Position numbers and translations under genes: made by a program. From contig CM057135.1 in the NCBI GenBank assembly GCA_029964075.1, positions 3,767,001 to 3,831,000 on the forward strand: 64,000 nt of DNA, in the 5' to 3' direction. Of the stretch, positions 24,001-36,000 are shown piece after piece. Source of the DNA: Patiria pectinifera (Eukaryota; Echinodermata; Asteroidea; Valvatida; Asterinidae). The notes beneath the pieces are model-generated. The model had not been told where the DNA came from. It did no database searches and saw nothing but the letters and a program-made list of their open reading frames with translations. Within the stretch, counting starts at the first letter, position 1, and each line of letters begins with the position of its first letter.

Positions 24001-27000
24001 AGTTTGGAGGTAAAATAATCAAAGAAGTCGTTTGTATAAGACCTAAAATGTACTCGATTTTAACCGCTGACATAAACTTGAAAAAAGCCAAGGAGTCACA
24101 AAATCGGTCACCTCTAAGAAATTAAAACACCGACACTATTACGACTGCATCTTAAACAAGAAATCTCATTACGAAACCATGACTCACATTAGATCGGAAA
24201 ATCACATCCTTTACACCGTATCTCAAAATAAACTGTCGTTGAGTCCGTTGGACACAAAGAGGTACATTTTACCGGATGGAATACACACGCTCGCTTATGG
24301 TCACCGTAATCTAGATATTAATTAGGCGGTAATTGCGTGTCCTCGGGTACGACTTGAAGCTCTTGTCTCACAAAACTCCTTTTTGGGCCGTCTTGCAGGT
24401 AATAAAGAGTAGGACCCGTCGTGACTTTTTTACCTTCAATCATTTTAAATTGACTCGTTCTTTTTTTCCACGTTGAAGATGTCTATGCTCCAAATGGGAT
24501 CCGTGGTTCTTCTAGCAGTACCACCCTCTTGCTCGCCCGGGTAATATAAATATCTAACCATAGCGTCTTGCGGTAATTGTTGCTCTTTTGTTTTAACGGG
24601 GTTAGCCGGCGATTGCCGGACCTGTTTTAGTTTAACCGCCTCTGACGGCGCTTTAGCTATTAATCTCGTCGTTTCATCGTTTATAGCTTTGATCACGCTG
24701 GGTAATCGCTCGACCCATTGCGTGTTTCTACCATCGGGATTTAACATTTCTTGAGCGTACTGATGACCAAACAGTCTCTCGGCTAGCGTTCGATTAAATC
24801 TTTCTACGATACCCTGCGATCGGTGGTTTCCGGGTTCGCCTACGATAATCTCGACGTTTTTTGAGGCCATCCATTTTTTAAATGCGCCTTTAAATTCGGT
24901 ACCGGCGTCTACTCTCAACGTTTTAGGGTAACTCAAAGGCGACCTCGCGTAAATCTTGACGATAGCATCTCGCGTGGAATCCGCCGTTTTAGAAACCAAG
25001 GGTTCTGCTTCGTGGTATCGACTCGCAACATCGACAACCGTCAAAGCGTATTTATAAGTCTTGCGTTTTACTTTATCCCAGGGTAGGTATAGCACATCCA
25101 TTTGGTGAAAGTCGTTTGGTGTTTCAAACTCTCGCGATGTACTCGTAGGCCTGGGTACATACGCAGGACCCGGCAGATAAATTTGCCAGATCGCTTGTTT
25201 CTTAAGCCAATCTCTGATTACCTTTTTATCGATTTTTGTTTTATCGTGTAAATGGTCGACGGCACTTTCACCTCTCCAATAACCGCTCGGGCTATAATAC
25301 AGTTTAGATAATGTTTGCATATTATTTAATATAAAAGACGTTTATAATAATAATATGGCTAGCGTTGCTATGATGTTAGGAGGCGCGATCGTCAACGCCT
25401 TAGCTTTTACGGGTTCAAACTTTTTATTTTCAAATCTGAAACAGAGTGACGAGGAGCGTAAGAGACACGATTTAGCGATAGAACAACTCTCAGCCGCCAA
25501 AGATAAGTGGCAACGAGAACGAACGAAATATCTAGATTTTCTAAACGAACGTATCAGAAAACAAAATGCCTCTAAAGAAACATTTTCTAACGTAGACCGA
25601 GCGTTGCGTTACTACAACGAGGTGAGTGGACAATCTACCAAACTACCCGTAGGACTGCAACACGAACCCAAACTCGAAGATTTTTACGAGCCTAGCGACC
25701 AACAAATAGAAAAAGAACTGGCGTTTATCGCAGGAGGAACGCTATTGGTGGGCTTCTTGGCTTACAGATACCTTTAAATTTAAAACTCGTATAAATAAAA
25801 TGAATGCGTATGGAAAAAAGCTCAATCCCAGCAGGCTATTAAAAATACCCAGATCTATCAAGGGTGAGAGAAAAGAGGTGGTCATTACCCACAATCCTAG
25901 TAGTATATCGGCGGGGCAAACGCTGAGGGTCAAGTTTCCTCAATTGGGTGTAGACGACGTGATCGTACCCGGCACTTGTAAACTAGCTTTCAATTTAGAA
26001 CTCGAAGGTGGAAGCGACAACAATAGAACCATTTTTGGTAATTTAGCCAGAAATTTAGTCAGCGAAATCAGCGTCAGGCTTCAAGGTCACGAAATTGTGA
26101 GTTATCGTCACGCCGACGTGTATCACAACTTTAAAGACAATTGGATCAACAGCTCGACGACTCGAAACATGGCGTACTCGGGCATAGAAAAAGAAAACGT
26201 GTCTAAACTAAGAACTGGGGCTGAAGATGCTAACGCGAGCGCCAACAACGGTAAGGATCAAGCTATCGCGGATGCCTATGGTAACAGATATTGTATTCCC
26301 CTAGACATTGACATACTGACTTCGCATCACCCTTTTTACCCCAGCGGTTTAAAACAACCTCTGACGTACGAGATAAAGTTTAACGATCACGAAAAAGTAG
26401 TCAACAGTTCAGATACGGCGGCGATGTATTCTATCTCAGACTTGTCTCTCGAATACGAAGTGGTGACCAACAGAGACCTAGCTATCACCATCAGGAATAA
26501 ACACAAGGGGTTAATGCAATATCTGTTTGATAAAATCCACTCGCTAGAAGTTAGATCCGTCAACAAATCGGACACGCTTTGGAACGTCAGCGTCAATCAA
26601 CCCATCAGGAGTCTCAAGGGTATTTTGTTTTGTTTAAAGATCCCGCGGTCAAGAATCCGCAGCGATTTTACAATCCAAAAATAACCAAAACATCGGTGAC
26701 CGTAGAAGGTAAACCCAATCAACTCTACAGTCAAGGCATGTTTCAGTATCAACACTGGAATGAAATCAACAAGTTCTTTGGAGACAGCGATACCGAAAGC
26801 GGGCGCGGAGTAGCTAAAGACTTAAATTTGACGGGTTTTGACCTCGGAGACTACCTAAAAGACAAGTACGGTCTGTGGCTCGATTTTAGAAGTAACGACG
26901 ACAATTCCGCTCACGGATCCGGTAGGAAACTCGGAGACGGAGGAGGCATCAACATTCAATTTAACAGAGAAGCCGAAAGTCAAGGTGACCTCACGATGTA

Positions 27001-30000
27001 CGTCTTTTTAGTCATGGATGCTCAATTGAACTTGGAAGACGGAAATTTTAAATCTCTGTTAAGTTAAAATGACACAACCGCATTGCGCTTTAGTCGTCGG
27101 CAAAACAAATTCGGGCAAAACCAAATGGATTTTGGATCTTTTAGAGTCAGACTATAAAAACGTATTTGAAGCGATAGTCATCATTTGCCCTACCATATTT
27201 AAAAACAAAACGTACATCGAAAGAAAGTGGATTCAAGCAGATCCCGAGGTATACCTCTGCGATCCGGAATTGTACAAGATGACGCTCAACGAAGCGATCG
27301 ATTTTTACAGGAAAATATTTGAAGGTGTTGCCACGTTGTTTATCGTGGACGATTGCTCTTCGGATCAAGAGATTAAATATCGTAAAAAGACGTGCGCTTT
27401 AAGCAAGATGGCATTTAGCGGAAGACACGTAAATCACAGCTGTTGGTTACTGACTCAAAAGAACAACAGCGTTTTAAAAGATTATAGAGAAAACACGGCT
27501 TGGTTGGCATTATTTTACTGCAAAGATAAAACATCGTTTGATCAAGCGTTAGACGAAAATGACGTCGTACCAATTGAAGAACGAGATTATATAAAACGAC
27601 GTTTGAGAGATGTGAAATATAGTAAATTGGTCGTATACACCGAACCTCCAGTTACTTACGAGCTACTTGAGTAGCTAGGTGAGTAACAATTAATAGCTAG
27701 GTGAGTAACAATTAATAGCTAGTTGAGTAGCAACCTATTTAACAAACTACACACGTATTACAATTTGTTAATCAACAAACGTCAACAAAATACATTTTGT
27801 TGTAAGTAAATGATAGCAATATTCGAGTATTTGCAGTTTTTGGCTATTATCATCATATCGCTTAATCTATCGCTTTACAACTACGAATACCTTTGCTTTT
27901 GTAACAAAGTTGCAACAGCTACAACAAAATTAAATTCGTTTCTAATTAAATGGAGGACCTAAAACTTACTTTAACGAACGAACAAGATCACAACGCAGAA
28001 CATAAAGATCGTTTGTGCGGTGTCATAGCAGCCGGAAACTCTAAAAAGTACTTGGGAAAGGAATACACCGTTAAACATATCGAAGCTCTTGACAGTAAAG
28101 AACTCGACAAGCTGTATCATCTGTACGAAACTAAACTTGGAAATGAAATTGTTAAAACCGTTGGTAAATACACTTTAAGTCTATTTTCGAGAGTGTTAGC
28201 TGTGGTTACACCCGTACAAGTTTTAGGATATAACGTCACTATAGATTCTGAAGAAGAACTCACCAACGACTTGAGTTCCGATCCTATTATAAGCGCGAGT
28301 ATGGCTGGTATGTTGAGCGACGTTTGTTACAAGTACGGAACTTTAATATCACCCCTAGTAGCTACGATTATCACAACAAAACATTTGAAATTTAATAAAC
28401 CTAATATAATAAATGGAAGATCAGAAAGCAGCGACAGCAACGCCTGCGGCTCAACCAGCAGAGACAGAGACGTCTCAACCGATAAAAACAACGACATCAC
28501 CGACGGTAACGAGAGTGACCAAGACTAAAAATCCTAAACGAATACAGCAGGGTAAAGCTTTAGCAGAGCACAATAGACAGATGAAATTAAAATTAGCAAA
28601 AATGAACGTAACATCGGACGAAGCTACGAGCTCACCAGACTACAACTCTTGGGCGATGTGGGGGGCAATAGCGTCTATAAAAGGGGTGGGGCTGCTGGTA
28701 CTAAAAAGTAAGGCAACTGCGCCGGTAATACAGCCAGTGCCGGTAGTCACGCAACCCACTACACCCAGCGTCCCCAAAACGCTAGACATGGAATAAACAG
28801 CAATTTAAAAATTGTTATATTAAAAACGATGAGTAACTTTGACACCAACGGAATAGCAAATACGATTTATCACGGAGCCGTCATATCGGGTCTTTCGATG
28901 GGATACGCCATGATAGGAGCTAAACTACTCAAAATGAAAGCGCCGGATTTAAACAAACTAAGCGGCATAATTTAAATAGGTTTATTAAATAAATGGCTGA
29001 AGGAGGATTTGACTTTGACCCCGTTGATGATTACGATTACGATGAAGATGATGATGATGTAGCAGAGAACAATTTGGACGACAACTTTGATACTCCTGTA
29101 CCACCAATCCTCACTACCGACATAGATGACGTTTTAGATCAAGGAAGAAGCATGGTCACTAATGGTCGCGTTGATGAGTTTTACGATACTTATAACATAT
29201 ACAATAAACCAATCTCTCCGAGATACGAAAACTTTATTCTCAACACAGAAGGTTTATTTTATGACACTGGTAAAGGCTTACTAAGGTTAACGGATCAAAG
29301 AAAACCAGACAGATTCTTGACTCTGAGGACTATAGAGTTAAATGTAAGAAAGATGGGTTTAAACGGTAGAGATTTTATTAGAAACAAATTAGGTTTTACG
29401 CATTACGAACGTAAGACACTCAGTGACGATCAAAGTCAACAACTGCAATCGATACAACCCGAGAGTATCCCCATGACAGAACTACCCAGAGTCACCGATG
29501 AGGTTATCGAGATTATAGACGATTTAGAACAAGACACCGGAGCTCAAACAGAAGGATTGAATTACAGAGAACTCCAGGGTTTAGACAAAACTCTTCAGAC
29601 GTTAAGAGGTAACCTAGAACTTAATTTATCGCGTCTCACAGAACTAGACCGAGAGATTGCAGCCACGAGACAAGAACTCGACGAATCTCACAGCGAGGAG
29701 GGTCGACGAGAGTTAAACGATAAATTGAGCGACTTGAACGTTGAAAGATCTGCCAGATTAGAAGCCGCAAAAGCCAACGAACGAGGGCTCAAAAGTCAGA
29801 TCGCTAGAATCAAAGAAACGATTAATAAAATATTAGGCGACGACACGACTCTGGCGGAAAAGATCAGAACTCTGTTTAGAGAACAAGGTGTGACCATAGT
29901 GAGTATCTTAGCCGCTTTTAGTTTAGCCATCAGCACGATAGTGAGTAGCATCGTCGCTAGCGTGAGAGGTGCGGGTGCCCCACCCGCGCCATCGCCAACA

Positions 30001-33000
30001 CCTGCACCAACACCAGCACCAAAAGGCGGTATCAAAGAGTGGATTTCAAAACAACTCACTAATTTTGCATCTGCTCTTCAAAAACTCGGAGTGAGCGCGT
30101 TGGGTGCTCTGCCGGGTATCATAGGCAGCGTACTCAGTTGGATATTTAACGCGCTGAGTAAGTCCGTATCGTGGTTGGCCGAACACGTGTGGGCTTTGTT
30201 TTTGGGTGTGGGAGCCTTGGTGTTTGCGTACCTGCAAAAACGATGGTAGTAATAGTTGTAATCAAGTTTAAACAAAAAAATAAAAGCCTTACCAGCACAA
30301 AGTTGGTAAGGCTTATTTTTTTGTGTGATTAGAGTGTGACTTATCGCATTGCCTCGTAAGCTAAAATACCCATGCCAACGATAGCTAATATTCCTACCGT
30401 CAACGATAATTTTTCGTCTTGGTGAGTTTGTAGTTTAGTGGGCTCTTGGGTTAAAACTGTAGGTGTTGGTGCTGGTGTTGGCGCTGGTGTTGGTGGGGGT
30501 GTAGGTGCAGGTGTTGGTGATACAACATCGTTCTTCATAGGCTCTGGGGGTGTTGGTGGCGCGACGTCATCGGTGTCATCAAAAGAGTCGTCCGGTTGAG
30601 GTTGTGAGTTTAAATCTGGCACCAAACCAGTGTTCATACTCTGGCTAGCGATTTGAAGATTGATGTTATAGCCGTCGTGCGTTCCAACCCTCAAGTTCAT
30701 ATCCGATGAAATTAAATACAACCCCGGTTTCACGACAAAATTTAAAGGCGTTCTGGCATACTGCAAAGAGTCTTGAAATTGATCGATACTCGTTTCCATG
30801 TCGTCTGCTGCATTGATGATATCTTCAACGATGACGTTAAATTGTCTCTGAGCGTCTAATCCGGTTCCCGGTGATAATACGCTCGTTTTTGTTTGAGCCT
30901 GCGCACCGAGTAAAGCGTACACGTAAGATCTGATCGATTCGTTGATCTTTATGATTCCTGCGGGGGTAAACGAACTTGTGTCGGGTATAAAATCTAACCA
31001 AGCCTTTTGTACCGATTCATTTTGTTCGATGTAAATAACCGTCCAAGGAACGTAAAGGCTTCCACTCTTTTTGGGACTGTCTAGACCGTGATAGCCGCCG
31101 TAAAGAACGTTGGGTTTGTTGGGTAATGCTTTATCGTATTCACCAACCGCCACAAACTTGCCTTTATTAAAGATATATGAGGTACCTAAACCGTTAGAGT
31201 TTGTGTCTCTCGTCTGTTTAAAAGACTTGTTTTGATCTATGCCAAACAACAAGCAGGTATCGGTAAATGCTCTGTGATTATAACTGTTGTCTAGAGCGTT
31301 AAATGCGTCATCTCCCGGTAAAGGAGTGGCAAAGTCGTACAGGATCTTTCTAACCGTAAAATATAAATGAAAGTTAAAGATGGCCCAAACGTAACGGTTG
31401 CTCGCGTTTAAAAGATCGAATCCAATACCGCAGCCCGTAGTAGCGCAGTAGATCGCAAAATTTAACTGATTTTGATAAAACGACATGGGGTGTGATTTCC
31501 AACGATCTACATCCTCGTCCCTCTCAACGTGAGGCAATTTATAGTCCGAGGTTAAGTCGGGAAACATGGTTAAAAACCCGCTGGTATTATTAACTATGAC
31601 CTCAAGTTCACTGGGTTTACTGCTGTTTAAAAACTTTGCTTGGGGTGCAGCTTGATGTTTTAGCTCGTTTGCCTTGGCTACATTTTGATTTACTTGTCTC
31701 GTTACCTGATCGGCTATCGATTGTATCTGCTTTTTTAACGACTTGAAATCACTCATTATTTTAGTTTCAGTTTTAATATAAAAAGACTTTAAAATAAATG
31801 CATTCGTTTCACTTGTTTCAAAATGAGCAGACGTTTAAATTAGAAGACGTCGTAGATAATTTAAACGGTCAAAAATCTATACGCGTAAAAAGGGTGTTGT
31901 TTAACGCCGGATATTTTAATACTTCCAGCGCCACGGAGATTGATTGGTTTACGCAAATAGATGGGAGACCCGCGTTTACCACAGATAAACCTCCCCTCAT
32001 ACCCGCGGAGTTTCTTTCAGATGTACACATAACAACGCCGGATAGAGATTTTATAGAGCGATTGTTACCCGATATACCATACCACTATTTATTTAACGAT
32101 GAAAATGTTTTACAAAAAACTATAAACGATCTTATAAAAGCGTACGAAGACGATAGACTAGAATCCGTTTTAGAATCAAACAAAAGAAAAAGAGCTATTA
32201 TAGCTGAACGGCGAGGGTTGATTTTAGCCGCCATGAATTCAGAAATACCAAAAACAAACTGAATTAGAACTTAATACGCTTCAATCTTTAGTAAGAATAT
32301 TATTTGTTAGAGAAAGAAAAATCTTTGAAGGTGAGGAATTGGCTTTAAAGTTTATTGAAGGAGAAATGGGTGCGAGCGAGTTGAGCGAGTTGAGAGATAG
32401 TAGAGAAGCATGAGTGATTATAAGAGGAAGTCTTATCGTGACGGGTGATGATTTCGATTTTATTCCTCCGAGTCATTTAGAGCCGTTGCCACTCGGAAGT
32501 ATCGGTTCGGTCATCATACCACCGGGGTGGTACGACGTCGATTGGTTCGATTTCATTTTAAATTCTATACCCGGGGTAAGTTTTCGAGTATTTAGAGAAT
32601 CTAAAAAGGTGACGTTGGTGATAACCGACGTAAATCTCAAATTGCGTTTAAACAGAGAAGTATCTCGATTACTCAATTTACCCAAAGGAAGACTGGTACC
32701 CAAAGTGGTGTACACGGGATATTACGACGTTAATCCGTTTAAATTTTTGTTTATTCGCTGCCCGCAATTAAGTACGAGTGAAAAATTTTTTAATGGTCGT
32801 CCTTATGACATCTTGAAAATCGTACCCGTGGGTACGCGCAAACCCGAGCCTGATAGAGTCGAGGATTTCAAAAAACTTAAAAACGGTATAATCGACAAAC
32901 TGACATTTTCTATCAGCGGTGAAAAAGGACAGGTATTCAACAATAAGGGTGACGGTATCATTATCGAGTTGGAGATCTTTTAATTTTAAAATCTTTTTAT

Positions 33001-36000
33001 ATTAAAAACATGAGTGTAGATGGTAAGGCGTTATACCCCGATATTTCTGGAGATGTACTCCGATTAAATAGTAACGAAGAAACAAAAGTGTTCAGACTTA
33101 AAAAGATTGAAGAGATTCGATCTTTAATCTTGAAAGAGAGAGACCACCGTGAGCGCACTTATAAAAAAATAAAGAGAATGATCGACACTATTAATTACGT
33201 AGAGATAGGATTAGAAGGATTGGGGGCTATAGCGGGGGCTGTCAGTATTCCCGCTCTCTTGGGTGTTATATCAGCCCCCGTTGGATTGGTGCTAGAAGGA
33301 ACGTTTATAGGCGCTTTTGGTGTAGATATTCTGCTTAGAATCACGTCTAAGCGATTATCCACCAAGCTGAAAAAGCACGACCAGATTAAAATATTAGCAG
33401 ACTCCAAACTTAACACGATTGAAGAATACGTGTCTCAAGCCATCAACGACGGAGATATATCACACGAAGAGTTCTTACTGATTACGAGAGAGCTTGCCAA
33501 ATTTAACGAGCTTAAGCAAAAAATTAGAACAAAGACCAGCACAAAGCTTCAAAAAATTAAAAACGATACAGACTTTGAAAAAGAAGTTAAAAAACGGGTA
33601 GACGAACGGCTGGCAAAAGAAAAAAAATCTCTTATCGAAAAACTTACAAGTTCAAATTCTCGGTAAATAAACATAATGAAAGCGATCCGCCGAGTTATAC
33701 CTTTATTTCACCTCTTAGGGCTACACCCTCGGCCCCGCCTTTATTGTAGTGGTCATCGTATCTTTTTAGTGCCTTATTAAATTGATTTTGAGTCACTTTA
33801 AATAAATCTCTAACTCGTTCTTTGTCTAATCCAACGACATGATGGTAACACGCCGCTATTAACGACCGTTTAACGCAACCATTCCCCCTCAATGTTTTGT
33901 AATTAACAAGCTCGTTATATTTGTTGATTGTTTCTTGGACATCTTCTAAGTCTTGCTCTGGACAGACAGAAAAAATAAGTTTCTCCACAGTTTTTCTTTT
34001 GTTTCCTTTTAAAGTTGACCAATTGATACGATCTTCTTGCGCATTTTCTGCCGAAAAATCAAAGTAACGTGAGACTATTTCACCGCACGTTTCACAAATT
34101 AAAAAACCATTCTCGATGATTATATGATGATCGCACTTATCCCCAAGTTGCGGCGCCTCAAAGTATTCCATCTATTTAATAAACTTTAAATAAAAATGAT
34201 TGCATTTTTAAATAAAATATCACCCTCTCTTGTTTTTTATTGAACAGCACCTTTCTTTATATAATTGAAATCAGATCTCTTAGTGCTTATAAATAGCGCC
34301 CTCTGTTTTTTTATCGATACATTAACCCCTTATAAAAATTAAATGCCGCCCTCTGTTTATAATCCCTCACCACCAATGAATGGCGCCCTCTGTTGATTTC
34401 TTTTATTATAATTGCACTTGGACTCGATAAATTGATCATTTATTGTACCGCCCTGTTTATATTATTTTGATATCCATCACCACAAAAATAGCGCCCTCTA
34501 TTGATTTTGTATTATAATTGAACTTGGACTCGATAAAACGATCATTCATACGTTCTCTTTATTTGATATTCATATATTATAATTTATACAGTAAAAAGCC
34601 ACTCCGAGTGGCTTTTTCGTTGTCATTCAAATTAGCTCATTTAAATAGCTTTTCATACATCTTAATATATACAGTAAAAAGCCACTCCGAGTGGCTTTTT
34701 TGTTGTCATTCAAATTAACTCATTTAAATAGCTTTTCATACATCCTAATATATACAGTAAAAAGCCACTCTGAGTGGCTTTTTCGTTGTCATTCAAATTA
34801 ACTCATTTAAAAAGCTTTTCGGTTTGTCATATATCAAAAGGTTTTTGCATTCTTTAACTGAGTCATATCTCCTTTTTTGACCACGATCCATTCACCCACC
34901 GTGTTGACCATGCTGTTTGCCAATGTGACGAAATCTTGCCTGTATGTAACATCTACAACACCAGATGGACAGTTCATCTGAAAAAAAAGGAGAAATAGGC
35001 CTTTATAAGTAAATTTTGTTACACACAAAACACACAGTACTATTAATTTGGGGGCTAATCATCCTTACTCGCATCTGACATGCTGAATTGCGAAAGACGC
35101 GACTACAACGTGTTCGGGTCGCTGACAAGTAAAGGCGCCTATGGTTGCCACCTTTACGCACAAGTCACCCTGACATATTGGGCACCTGATGTATAAAAAA
35201 TACACGTTATAAGCGTATTATAATTACCTTTGAATGTTGGTCTGTTGGTAGTTTAGCTGCCCCGTATTTGGAAATGAAGCTATACTGTGTACAGTGCTGT
35301 CGAGGCTTGATAATTCTGCAATTGTGCCGATGTGACTAGATCCCACTGAACTCTGCCTTATATAAAATATAGTCAATCCGACTGGCTTATATAGGAACTA
35401 AAAATAGCAACCATTGTTTGCTTCTGACGTATGCGATGAGTCATATCCTGGCTGCCCCGCTAACAAAAGCAATTCATCACGGCCCATTGAATTTCAATAG
35501 GTGTTTACCCAAACTACAAGTGCAATGTCATCCTGAGTCACTTCATATTTTGCAAGTCAGGGTTGAAGTAGACTTGTATGAGTGGTATTTAACACAAGAT
35601 TTAAAAATAAAAAATATATCTTAAAAAGTTAAGAGACAAAAGCAAGACTGAGAGAGATCTTCAATACAAAAAATAATGGGCCCCGGTTTTGGCCGATTCC
35701 GAGACTGAGATATTGGGAGGGGAGAGATATATTTGGGAGATTGAGAGGGGAGGGGCTGGGGGTGGAGGGTGGGGGCGTGGCCAGTGGACGGAAAAGGGGG
35801 CAAAAAAGGGATTTGTCGCCGTACCCTCCCCTTCCTTCTACTGCATAATTTCAAATTCTGAATTAAATGCAAGTCTAAACCTACAACAAAAAAGAATTCA
35901 AATTTTGTCAGTACAGTGTGTAAGTTCACCCGGAGAATGTGTGCGAGTTTACAAGAAACTGAACTTCAGGGTGCCTCAAATAGGAGCTTCCAGAGTTGCT

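Larger units (their letters stand above)
20128..35841. mobile_element. Polinton/Maverick element A (15.7 kb), complete ends
   Basis: The element is bounded by ~160-bp inverted repeats (20,128-20,288 and 35,681-35,841) and a flanking duplication tgcataa. It encodes PolB, integrase, a capsid candidate, a packaging ATPase, membrane and structural-like proteins and a TFIIB-like factor. These are hallmarks of self-replicating virus-like DNA transposons that integrate through a retroviral-type integrase. It lies in intron 6 of the minus-strand DDE gene. Several genes carry stops, indels or a deletion, so this copy looks defective, but its genes remain long and readable. The TFIIB gene, ATPase, 418-, 471- and 218-residue genes are uninterrupted. 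Confidence 0.92.

Noticed and set aside
29796-30275. Minus-strand frames opposite the 418-aa gene
   Set aside because: They are antisense shadows of the coiled-coil and membrane coding region; the plus frame is long, conserved in B2 and has a start context.
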